Positions 9,989-17,461 of a DNA stretch of 64,000 bases are shown piece after piece. Below the pieces are notes generated by a model. The model did no database searches. It was not told where the DNA came from and was given only the letters and a program-made list of their open reading frames with translations. How positions within the stretch are numbered: position 1 is the stretch's first letter; every line of letters begins with the position of its first letter. Position numbers and translations under genes: made by a program. Source of the DNA: CAKVOD01 sp964606505 (GTDB lineage Bacteria > Bacillota > Clostridia > Christensenellales > UBA1242); assembly GCA_964606505.1 (NCBI GenBank), contig CAZSGM010000004.1, positions 1-64,000 on the forward strand, read 5' to 3'.

Positions 9989-10687
9989 TCAAAAAAAATG
10001 CCTATTAACTATTTCATTCAAAAACTTCTTGGTTTTGCCAATCAATTTTTCGTCTATGTCCAAGTTCACAAGCTCAACAAACTTATTTGATTGTATAACA
10101 TTTATTAGTTCAACGACCGCCTTATCAACCTGCATACTGCTAAACTTTCGGCAGTTTTCGCACAAAAAACAATTTACGTCGACATCAAAGTAAATGTTTT
10201 GCCCAAAACATTTACTGCAGGTGCTGCAAAGTTTTGTGTTCAACTCAAACCCTTGCATTCGCAAGATTTCGACAAAAAACTTTGACGTAAACACGTCGGT
10301 GTTTGTTGTTTCTTCGTCAATAATGGATAAATATGTAAGCAGCAGCATAAAAAGCAATCTAAAATTATTGTATTCCCCGTTGACGTTGACGATTTTTAGC
10401 ACGTTACAGGCGTCAAGGTAGCGGTCAAAGTCCTTGGGAATGTTAAAAAACGATTTCTTGCTTTCGACCGTTTTGACTATGTCGTAACCCTTCCCTTCCA
10501 AAATGACAAACTCGCCATAGAAAAGCGGGTTGCCTGCAAAGCGGAGTTTTGCCGTCGGCTTTTTGCAACCGCGCAACAAAACTTTCTTCTTGCCCAGCGT
10601 GGGCGTATACAGTGTGAGCAGTTTATCATACTCGCGAAAATCGGAAGAATAGATAACTATTGCGTCGCACTTGTACTCATTTGCCAT
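9989..10687 (-). CDS. recO: DNA repair protein RecO
   Basis: A recombination mediator that works with RecR to load RecA on SSB-coated DNA. The 232 residues have an N-terminal OB fold (IVIYSSDFREYDKLLTLYT) and a helical domain with a four-cysteine zinc site (CSTCSKC then CENC, about 158-185). Start: ATG 3 bases after the upstream small gene, with AAGGA overlapping that gene's end. Era-YqzL-RecO is a standard Firmicute arrangement. Confidence 0.93.
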   Translation of the reverse strand: MANEYKCDAIVIYSSDFREYDKLLTLYTPTLGKKKVLLRGCKKPTAKLRFAGNPLFYGEFVILEGKGYDIVKTVESKKSFFNIPKDFDRYLDACNVLKIVNVNGEYNNFRLLFMLLLTYLSIIDEETTNTDVFTSKFFVEILRMQGFELNTKLCSTCSKCFGQNIYFDVDVNCFLCENCRKFSSMQVDKAVVELINVIQSNKFVELVNLDIDEKLIGKTKKFLNEIVNRHFF

Positions 10688-10690
10688 ACA

Positions 10691-10843
10691 TCAGTCCTTT
10701 GTACTTAATTCTTTTTTGCCGTCATCCAAAAACGTAAACCATTCAGGATGCAACATTAAATTTTTTAGGTTTCTGTAACCTATGTTTCCAGTTCTATAGA
10801 ATGCCTTATCCAGCATTTCAATAAAATTATCAAATTCACTCAT
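10691..10843 (-). CDS. Small YqzL-like protein (50 aa)
   Basis: A 50-residue protein beginning MSEFDNFIEMLDKAFYRTGN, with a strong GGAGG site 9 bases before the ATG and its stop 3 bases before recO. The segment AFYRTGNIGYRNLKNLM resembles the W-x-F-x-x-TG-x-I-x-x-Y core of YqzL, and the position between era and recO is exactly where yqzL sits in Bacillus. Function is unknown even in model species. I am confident it is a gene and fairly confident of the family. Confidence 0.75.
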   Translation of the reverse strand: MSEFDNFIEMLDKAFYRTGNIGYRNLKNLMLHPEWFTFLDDGKKELSTKD

Positions 10844-10954
10844 AATTGTTTGCCTCCGAATTAGTTTTTGTTATTATTGATTTTTTATACAATATACATT
10901 AATATAGTATGATTTTATAAAATTTATAGTAACACAATACAGCGTGTAATTATG

Positions 10955-11851
10955 TTAAATATCATCCTCGGTAAACCCAAGTTCGTTTAGTAGCCCCGTG
11001 CTATCTTTCCAGTTCTCTTTGACTTTTACCCACAACTCAAGGAAAATCTTTGTGTTGTAGATTTTTTCAAGTTCCTGCCTTGCGCGCGTGCCGATGTTTT
11101 TTAGCATTTGCCCATTTTTGCCAATAATTATTGCTTTGTGGGATTGTTTTTCGCAATAAATTGTCGCGGAAAGGTTTAGCACGTCGCCGTTTTTCTCAAT
11201 AACGTCGACTTTAACGCCGATACCGTGCGGGATTTCTTCCCTAATTAGGTAAAGTGCTTTTTCTCTGATTATTTCGCTGATAATGAAGTTATCAACCTTT
11301 TTGCTGTCCAAGTCCTCGTCTTGGTAGTACTTGATCGTGTCGGTCAAGTATGGGTCGATGAGTTCAAGCAAAATGTTTAGGTTTTGGCGCTTTTTCGCTG
11401 AGATGAAAACAATTTCTTTAAAAGCTGTTTCGTCCTTAAGTTTCTCAATTTGAGGGTAAATTTTCTCAATCGTCGTTTCGTCGACTTTATTGACTACCAA
11501 AAACGTCGGTATCTTTTTCGTGTTGATTTTCTTGAGCGGCGTGTAAATTTGCTCGTACAACACCTTTGTTGCGTCAACGACAATCAAAACAAGGTTAACG
11601 TCCTCAACCGCAGCGTCCACGCTTTTGTTCATAAACCTATCGAGCGCGTTCTTTTGTTTGTGAATCCCTGGGGTATCAACAAAAATGATTTGCCTGTTTG
11701 GCGTGTTGTAGACACCCATAATTTTGTTGCGCGTCGTTTGCGGCTTAGGGGTAACGATTGACACTTTCTTTTTAAGTAGTGCATTTATCAATGTAGATTT
11801 CCCCACATTTGGCAAGCCAATTAGTGCAACAAACCCTGATTTAAAATCCAT
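10955..11851 (-). CDS. era: GTPase Era
   Basis: An essential GTPase that binds the 3' end of 16S rRNA during 30S assembly. The 298 residues show G1 GLPNVGKST (17-25), G3 DTPG, G4 NKVD, and a C-terminal KH RNA-binding domain (IIIGKNGQMLKNIGTRAR). Start: ATG with GGAGAG upstream, 2 bases after ybeY. It pairs functionally with the adjacent ybeY in 16S rRNA maturation. Confidence 0.97.
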   Translation of the reverse strand: MDFKSGFVALIGLPNVGKSTLINALLKKKVSIVTPKPQTTRNKIMGVYNTPNRQIIFVDTPGIHKQKNALDRFMNKSVDAAVEDVNLVLIVVDATKVLYEQIYTPLKKINTKKIPTFLVVNKVDETTIEKIYPQIEKLKDETAFKEIVFISAKKRQNLNILLELIDPYLTDTIKYYQDEDLDSKKVDNFIISEIIREKALYLIREEIPHGIGVKVDVIEKNGDVLNLSATIYCEKQSHKAIIIGKNGQMLKNIGTRARQELEKIYNTKIFLELWVKVKENWKDSTGLLNELGFTEDDI

Positions 11852-11853
11852 AC

Positions 11854-12336
11854 TTATCTCTCCAATCCCATTTTTTCCATAACCTTATCCTGCAGGTCAA
11901 ACATAATCGCTCTTTCAAACTCCGCCTCGTGGTCAAGCCCTAGCAAATGCAACAACCCGTGAACACTCAAAAAGCAAACTTCCCTATCAAGCGAGTGCCC
12001 GTACTCGTTGCTTTGCGCGACCGCAACGTCGTAGCAAATAAAAATTTCACCGATAAAAACTTTCTTCTCTTCCCTATCATAATCAAAAGGATAATTCTTC
12101 TTATTAATCTTAGTTTGCAATCCGTTCTCAAGCATCCTAAATGACAACACGTCTGTTGGGCGGTCTTTTTCGCGAAACTCCTTGTTCATTTTGTGGATAG
12201 TTTCGACGTCAACAAAGTTCAAAATTGCATAAAACTTCTTATTGTTTTGGTTGACAACCTTTGACAGTGCTTTAGACGCTTTTTGGATTAACTTTTCATT
12301 GATTTCGTATCCGTTTTCGTTGTTAATTTTAAACAT
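11854..12336 (-). CDS. ybeY: Endoribonuclease YbeY
   Basis: A zinc-dependent endoribonuclease involved in 16S rRNA 3' maturation and ribosome quality control. At 160 residues it fits the family, with the signature HGLLHLLGLDH (His-x3-His-x5-His). The start region has no clear Shine-Dalgarno site. Upstream genes usually found here (phoH, and diacylglycerol kinase/cdd before era) are missing. Confidence 0.95.
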   Translation of the reverse strand: MFKINNENGYEINEKLIQKASKALSKVVNQNNKKFYAILNFVDVETIHKMNKEFREKDRPTDVLSFRMLENGLQTKINKKNYPFDYDREEKKVFIGEIFICYDVAVAQSNEYGHSLDREVCFLSVHGLLHLLGLDHEAEFERAIMFDLQDKVMEKMGLER

Positions 12337-12668
12337 AATTTACTTTACTTTCGCAAATTGCGTTTTTCCTTTTGTTTATTAGGCATTCACCTTAATTTAT
12401 TATACAACAATTTTAAACTGAAAACAATTACTTTTCGCAATTTTTTTTATGTTTTTTGCAATATTTTTACGAGTTTTTATGCTTTTTGCGATTTGGATTT
12501 CAACTTTTTACAATTTGGCTTCAATCTTTTGGGTTTTGTTCTTAAAACTTTTTGGCAATACACCTAAACTTTATGCGCTGCGCCTAAAACTTTTTTTTGG
12601 GGGGGGCTTTGCTTAAATGTTTAAATGTTGTACTTTAAGATTTTTGCCACCTACTCAAAATTTTCAAC
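12337..12668. other. Intergenic region between yqfD and ybeY
   Basis: AT-rich, no credible gene. It holds eight T followed by eight G (plus strand, 12591-12606), which reads as C8-A8 on the strand of the neighbouring genes. This is not in a reading frame, so it is unlike the phase-variable tracts. phoH would be expected in this interval in Bacillus. Confidence 0.6.
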
Positions 12669-13775
12669 TTATATATTTAAAATGTTTTCCTCTTTTATAT
12701 AGGTTACTGTTATTTGCTTTTTGCCGCCATCAAGCGCTGCGACGCTGACAAGTTCCTCATCAAAGTCGTCGATTGAAAAGCGCTCCCGAGTTTCGGCTTT
12801 CGTCTTTTCAATCAAAAGGTTTTCCTCTTTATCAAGGTCAACGCGCACTTCGACTTTTTCTAGTTCGTAATAAGTTGTTTCGGTAACCTTAATCGGCAGC
12901 GTTTTAGAGAGATAGTAACTGCGCGTTTGAGTTTCGTACTGCGCAAACTTGCAGGCGGCGCGCGCTTCTTCGTTTCCAATGCTAACAATCTTTTGCGTCC
13001 TGCCGCTGCGCCTTAGTTCATAATTGGTTGCGCCAAAAACCTTCGTATGCGAGTAGTAGACGTTTGCCCAAATTTCGCCGCTGGCACGGCTTGGTATGCG
13101 CGCGCCAAGTGAGTTTTCGACGTAGTTTGCTATAAGTGTTTGCCCTTTTGCAACTTTATCGCCGATCCCAACCAAGGCGGTGCCTGAGGTGGTTACGATT
13201 TTTGTTATCACGCAGTCGTTGGGGGCGACAACGGGAGCGGCGGTTGATAGCAATGCGGAGTTGTCGATTTTTTCGCTTATCGTGATTGCGAGTGTTGTTC
13301 CGACGAAGTTGACTGACGCGAGCGCGACGCCGTCGATGTTTTGGACGAGGACGTTTGCGATATTTTTTAGGTCAACGCTTGATTTAAGCACACCCTTTTT
13401 CACCCCCGCGTTTTCTAATGTTTGCTCAATAGTTGCAAGCGAAACGTTGGTTAACCCGTAAACTTTATATTGCCAAATGCGACAGCTGTATGCGCAGAGT
13501 GCCGCGGTGCTTAGTAGGAGCGCAAGAAGGATTGCAAAGTTATACTTCAGAAAGTTTTTGTAAGAGCGGTACTTTGGTTGAGAAAGAACGACAATTTTAT
13601 AATTTGAGTTTCCGTATAACTTTTGTATGTAATCAAATGTTTCAAGGTCGACACTGCAGGTTAGTTCGCACTCTTGCATAGATAGATTGTAAAGCACGAG
13701 GTTGCGGTTGTAGAGCGCGTTAACAAAATTATGCAGGTTTCTGCCGATTACTTTAAATTTAACTTTTTTTGCCAC
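12669..13775 (-). CDS. yqfD: Sporulation protein YqfD
   Basis: The YqfD family is a conserved sporulation membrane protein of the mother cell. The 368 residues contain an N-terminal domain of about 85 residues, one transmembrane segment (about 92-112: FAILLALLLSTAALCAY), then an extracytoplasmic region including ASVNFVGTTLAITISE and a later GDKVAKGQTLI turn. The stop-start spacing to yqfC is 9 bases, so the two are an operon, as in Bacillus. Confidence 0.9.
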   Translation of the reverse strand: MAKKVKFKVIGRNLHNFVNALYNRNLVLYNLSMQECELTCSVDLETFDYIQKLYGNSNYKIVVLSQPKYRSYKNFLKYNFAILLALLLSTAALCAYSCRIWQYKVYGLTNVSLATIEQTLENAGVKKGVLKSSVDLKNIANVLVQNIDGVALASVNFVGTTLAITISEKIDNSALLSTAAPVVAPNDCVITKIVTTSGTALVGIGDKVAKGQTLIANYVENSLGARIPSRASGEIWANVYYSHTKVFGATNYELRRSGRTQKIVSIGNEEARAACKFAQYETQTRSYYLSKTLPIKVTETTYYELEKVEVRVDLDKEENLLIEKTKAETRERFSIDDFDEELVSVAALDGGKKQITVTYIKEENILNI

Positions 13776-13784
13776 AAAACACCC

Positions 13785-14024
13785 CTACAAAATGTTAATG
13801 CTCTGGATTTTGCCCTTTATACAAATTTGCCCTTTCGACAACTGCTCCATAACAAGGTTTGCGCCCAGCACTTGAAATTTATTTTTTCTAAGCAAAACAA
13901 CTATTTCCTCGCTCGTACAAAGGTTGAGGCGTTTGCCGCCCATTAAATAAAGGTTGTCTTGGCTAAAGTAACACATAAAGCCCAGCGCGTCTACATCATT
14001 TTTAAAGTTTTCCAAAATTTCCAT
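13785..14024 (-). CDS. yqfC: Sporulation protein YqfC (YabP/YqfC family)
   Basis: A 79-residue protein with the beta-rich pattern of the YabP/YqfC family (NLYLMGGKRLNLCTSEEIVVL, ending GKIQSINIL). It is partner to yqfD in the sporulation sigma-E regulon of Bacillus. I chose ATG at 14024 (MEILENF), which has GAGGG 8 bases upstream, over an in-frame start 10 codons earlier that has none. Confidence 0.85.
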   Translation of the reverse strand: MEILENFKNDVDALGFMCYFSQDNLYLMGGKRLNLCTSEEIVVLLRKNKFQVLGANLVMEQLSKGQICIKGKIQSINIL

Positions 14025-14059
14025 AAGTGTCCCTCTATTTATGTATATTAACAATCAAC

Positions 14060-14099
14060 AAAAAAAAGACAAGCAAATTTTGTAATTTGCTTGTCTTTT
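14060..14099 (-). terminator. Strong terminator just upstream of yqfC
   Basis: A perfect 16-bp stem (AAAAGACAAGCAAATT and its complement), a 4-base loop, then eight T on the minus strand. It lies 36 bases before the yqfC start, so yqfC-yqfD must have their own promoter in the short gap, or readthrough is controlled here. Confidence 0.9.
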
Positions 14100-14167
14100 G
14101 ATTTAACCTTTGCAAAGTTGTTTAATTAAGGGGGAGTTATTTAACATTATTTATTGAGGAGACATAC

Positions 14168-14215
14168 AAAAAGGCGAACGTGAAGCCCCGTGAGGGTTGC
14201 TTCGACGCGTTCGCC
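14168..14215 (-). terminator. Terminator of the lysine-rich membrane protein gene
   Basis: A long GC-rich hairpin: outer stem GGCGAACG/CGTTCGCC, inner GAAGC/GCTTC and CCC/GGG pairs, followed by five T on the minus strand. It is second in a tandem with the hairpin at 14060-14099. Confidence 0.85.
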
Positions 14216-14220
14216 CATAT

Positions 14221-14256
14221 ATGTGAAAGTTTTTCGTTTTTCACACTTTTTTCATT
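14221..14256. repeat. Dispersed hairpin repeat, copy A (diverged)
   Basis: A GTGAAA...TTTCAC hairpin followed by CACTTTTTTCATTATTTTT. The same sequence family occurs at 27133-27180 and 49721-49770. It can act as a terminator on either strand. Confidence 0.55.
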
Positions 14257-14430
14257 ATTTTTAATCTTTTCAATCTTTTTTTACTCTTTTTTAGTACGAT
14301 TTCACACTTTTTGCCATGTATTTACTAAATAGTTTTTTCATTTTTGACATTGTTTTTACCTTTGCATTTGGGTTGCAGTTTTCGCGTTTTCGGCAAACGC
14401 TTTAGTTGTTTTGTAATTTGTTATTCTTTA

Positions 14431-14892
14431 TTATTGTTTTTTATCTAGTGCGTCGCCGAAGATGAGTGCTTTCATTTCGGGGGACAACCTTTTGATTTCG
14501 TCGGCAAGCGTTTCTTCCTTAGGGGCTTGTTTTTCTTCTTCCCTTTGTGTAGGTTCAGTAAAGTTTACATTATCGCTCTCGCCCTCGCCAAGCTCAGGCT
14601 CTTGCGCCTTTTTGGCTGCCTCTTCTTCTTTGCGTTTTGCCTCTTCGGCGTCCTTAATTGCTTGTTGTTGTTTAACTAGGTCGCGCGGACGGACAAACTT
14701 TGAGGAAGTCTTTTCTTTCTTAACCTTTTCTTTCTTTTCTTTGGGGGCTTTTTCCTTTTTAACTTTCACTTTCTTCTCTTTAGGTTTCTTTTCTTTCTTG
14801 CCTTGCTTTTTGTGGAAATGCACGTTTGACAATAGAATAATAACGAACAACGCCAAAACCACGCAAATTGCGACTGCTAATATTGGTGACAT
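14431..14892 (-). CDS. Membrane-anchored lysine/glutamate-rich protein
   Basis: 153 residues, not recognised as a named family. One N-terminal transmembrane helix (about 4-23) is followed by a very basic stretch of KKxK/EKKxK repeats (30-65), then an acidic, coiled-coil-prone region. The C-terminus is better conserved in character (LADEIKRLSPEMKALIFGDAL). I chose ATG at 14892 (MSPILAVAI) because it has AAGGAG 7 bases upstream. It lies where Bacillus has yqfB between floA and yqfC but shows no similarity I can see. It is probably a cytosol-facing membrane scaffold; that is inference. Confidence 0.75.
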   Translation of the reverse strand: MSPILAVAICVVLALFVIILLSNVHFHKKQGKKEKKPKEKKVKVKKEKAPKEKKEKVKKEKTSSKFVRPRDLVKQQQAIKDAEEAKRKEEEAAKKAQEPELGEGESDNVNFTEPTQREEEKQAPKEETLADEIKRLSPEMKALIFGDALDKKQ

Positions 14893-14922
14893 AAAACTCT
14901 CCTTATTAATTTCAATGTACAA

Positions 14923-15617
14923 AACACAAGTTTTTGTACCGCGTTTTTAATATTATACAACATTTAAAACAAAATTTAAAGTGTTTTTTGAAAATTTAAT
15001 TGATTTTTTTTAATTTCATAGCCACACAACCATTTTTGTAGTCGCATAACTATTTTTATAACCGTACAATCATTTTTACAATCGTACAACCACTTAGCGA
15101 CACCACTTAATGTTTGCTTTAATTGGTGCGCCCTGCCTTTTATGCAAAAGTTTGCCCCTGCAAACACAAAAAACACTGCGCCAACCTTGAGGCGCGCACC
15201 ACCCTCGCAAGCATACTGCAGACAAGCAAAAAGCAAAAACATTTAGGCAACCCAGATCGTCAAATTGTCGAACGCAAAACGCCCCATCAACCTGCTGCTT
15301 TATTTATTTTCCCCAACATCCAACAGCGAGCACAAAAGCAATTTTCTGCCCAAAGGCTCATATTGTCGCTTTTATTCCACAAACGCAAATTCTCACAAAA
15401 CACAAAAAGCAAGTTTGGTGGAGCAACCTTCATTTAGGGCTCAAGCAAACTTGCTTAAAATGTAAATCTAAATTTAACAACAATATCAAAACATCAGCCC
15501 GAATTAACAAAACTTGTTAACTAGCCAACTCGTCCCGTTCCGCGTCGCCAAATGCAACCTCGGTGCGGACTTCGCCTGTACAATGGCGTGTGGTCAACCC
15601 AAATTGCGCGGAATAAA
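14923..15617. other. Long intergenic region with tandem repeat
   Basis: About 700 bases without a gene I believe. Frames of 88 and 104 codons exist on opposite strands, but they overlap each other, lack ribosome sites and have composition like other spacers here. The only clear structure is the 20-bp tandem repeat listed separately. Confidence 0.55.
15019..15098. repeat. 20-bp tandem repeat, four units
   Basis: Four consecutive 20-base units (TAGYCRYAYAACYATTTTTR and variants) at 15019, 15039, 15059 and 15079. The units share the core CGYAYAAYCATTTTT. They are imperfect, so probably old. No frame crosses them convincingly. Confidence 0.85.
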
Positions 15618-16673
15618 TTATTCTGCGTCTGTGTTGCTAGGGCGTTTTGTTTTCTTTTCAGTGTCGTCGACAGGTTTAACGTCGCCGTCGCTAGGTCCAG
15701 CGATAGACTTACGCATAGTTGTGTCGGCTTGCAAGTTTTGCATACGGTAGTAGTCCATAATGCCGAGCCTGCCCTGTCTGAATGCGTCCGCCATAGCCTT
15801 AGGAAGTTCTGCTTCAGCAAGCACAACCCTTGCGCGCATTTCTTGCGTTTGTGCAAGCATTTCCTTTTCCTTCGCTTCTGCTTCCGCTCTGCGCTTTTCT
15901 GCCATTGCTTGCGCAACCTTCTTATCAGCGTCTGCGCGGTCAATTTTAAGTTGCGCACCAACATTCTTCCCAACGTCAACATCTGCAACGTCGATTGACA
16001 AAATTTCATACGCTGTGCCGCTATCAAGGTTCTTGCTTTGAACATTTTTAGAAATCAAGTCAGGGTTTTTCAAAATGTCGTTGTAGTTAGATGCGCCGAC
16101 TGTTGTAACAATACCCTCGCCGACACGCGCAAGGATTGTTTCCTCGCCTGCGCCACCAATCAAGCGGCTGATGTTGGTCTTAACCGTAACTCTAACCTTA
16201 ACGCGCAATTCGATACCGTCGAGCGAAATTGCCGCAATTGTATCGGACTCGATAATCTTAGGTTTTACGCTATTTCTAATCGCTTCGTGAACGTCGCGTC
16301 CTGCAAGGTCGATTGCCTTTGCGGTATCAACGTCAAGCGGAATCTTCGCGCTGTGTGCTGAAATGAGTGCGTCAACCACATTGTTAACGTCCCCACCTGC
16401 CATATAGTGCGCCTCAAGTTCGTTGCAAGAAAGGTTCAAGCCCGCCTTGCGTGCGCTAATGTACGCGTTGACAATCATTTGAGTGTCAACCTGTCTAAAT
16501 TTCATACCAATCATACGCGCCATTGAAATGTGTGAGCCCGAAACGAGTGCTCTAAACCACAACCCAAACGGCAACAGCAAACATATGACAACTGCAATAA
16601 TAATCAAAACGCCGAGCGCGATTAACCACCACGCGTAGGCAGGCATACTTGCCAATAAATTTGTAATCATCAT
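15618..16673 (-). CDS. floA: Flotillin-like protein FloA (SPFH/band 7)
   Basis: A scaffold protein of functional membrane microdomains. The 351 residues hold an N-terminal hydrophobic hairpin (about 14-38), a PHB/SPFH domain with the family stretch SHISMARMIGMKFRQVD and NYNDILKNPDLISKNV, a glutamate/alanine-rich coiled coil (270-310), and LGIMDYYRMQN near the end. The start ATGATG has AGGAG upstream. It lies 28 bases after the NfeD-like gene, the same pair as yqeZ-yqfA (floA) in Bacillus. Confidence 0.95.
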   Translation of the reverse strand: MMITNLLASMPAYAWWLIALGVLIIIAVVICLLLPFGLWFRALVSGSHISMARMIGMKFRQVDTQMIVNAYISARKAGLNLSCNELEAHYMAGGDVNNVVDALISAHSAKIPLDVDTAKAIDLAGRDVHEAIRNSVKPKIIESDTIAAISLDGIELRVKVRVTVKTNISRLIGGAGEETILARVGEGIVTTVGASNYNDILKNPDLISKNVQSKNLDSGTAYEILSIDVADVDVGKNVGAQLKIDRADADKKVAQAMAEKRRAEAEAKEKEMLAQTQEMRARVVLAEAELPKAMADAFRQGRLGIMDYYRMQNLQADTTMRKSIAGPSDGDVKPVDDTEKKTKRPSNTDAE

Positions 16674-16700
16674 TTTCTCCTATTCATTAAAAAGTATGTA

Positions 16701-17219
16701 CTATATTTTTTGGATAAAAATCTTATCGCCATCGACTTCGACAATCTTAACAAGTGTTCCCTTTTCAAGGTAGTCGTCAACCGAACTTGCGTCATAAAAC
16801 TTGTCGCCCACTTGAATCATCCCAAATGGTCTGCAGATAGAAACGGTTACGCCCTCCTGCCCTTTGAGTTTTTGCAAAGACTTGTCGACTTCGGCGTAGT
16901 TTTCCGGCAATGCGGTTTCTTTCAAAACAATCGGCGTGTGGCTAATCAGCCCGCGTTTCGCCGACCAGACTGTTATGCTGAACATAATCACCAAAATGAT
17001 TGAAAAAATCACGATGAGCGCAATTAGTTGCACAACCGTCCCGCCGTAGAGCATTTTCGCGACAATGCCGCCGATTAGGCAGACAATACCGCTAATTCCG
17101 AACACCCCGAACCCTGGAACAAACATCTCGATAATGCAGAGCACGAGTCCCAACGTCAGCAAGATTGCAGGAACAACATTCATTTCAGTAAATAGCGAAA
17201 CAACCTCGTCCCAAAACAT
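16701..17219 (-). CDS. NfeD-like membrane protein
   Basis: 172 residues: several N-terminal transmembrane helices (ILLTLGLVLCIIEMFVPGFG is typical of NfeD1b) and a C-terminal OB-fold domain (GQEGVTVSICRPFGMIQVGDKFYDA...VKIVEVDG). It is the short form without the ClpP-like protease domain present in YqeZ of Bacillus. NfeD proteins act with the adjacent flotillin. Start: ATG at 17219 with AAGGAGAGG, preferred over an upstream in-frame codon without a site. Confidence 0.9.
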   Translation of the reverse strand: MFWDEVVSLFTEMNVVPAILLTLGLVLCIIEMFVPGFGVFGISGIVCLIGGIVAKMLYGGTVVQLIALIVIFSIILVIMFSITVWSAKRGLISHTPIVLKETALPENYAEVDKSLQKLKGQEGVTVSICRPFGMIQVGDKFYDASSVDDYLEKGTLVKIVEVDGDKIFIQKI

Positions 17220-17353
17220 ACTTTTCCTCTCCTTTGCTTGTATTATAACATTTAAAAACAAAAAATACAATACGTTTTGACAATTTTTTTTAAAGAATTT
17301 GCGCAATTATCAATAATTAGGTAATAACGGCTACAAATTAGCACACCCCAACT

Positions 17354-17406
17354 AAAAAACGCAGTTACTATGAATGAGCGCAAAACGCGACACTCACAAT
17401 AACTGC
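17354..17406 (-). terminator. Terminator of locus 2
   Basis: Stem GCAGTTAT / GTAACTGC with inner pairing (GAGTG, CGC/GCG), followed by six T on the minus strand, 55 bases past the locus 2 stop. Confidence 0.8.
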
Positions 17407-17461
17407 ATTTAAAATTTACAATCAAGTCATTTTACACAAGCCAATTTAAAGTAAAACCTAA

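Noticed and set aside
12358..12567. 69-codon plus-strand frame rich in Phe and Leu
   Set aside because: Phe/Leu-rich translation of AT-rich spacer, opposite to all neighbours, no ribosome site.
12591..12606. T8G8 run as a seventh phase-variable tract
   Set aside because: It lies between genes, is shorter, is C8 on the coding strand, and no start codon or frame is joined by it.
15019..15098. CRISPR array
   Set aside because: Units are contiguous 20-mers without spacers, imperfect, and no cas genes are present.
14976..15437. Frames of 88 (minus) and 104 (plus) codons
   Set aside because: They overlap on opposite strands, lack ribosome sites, and one is made mostly of the 20-bp tandem repeat.
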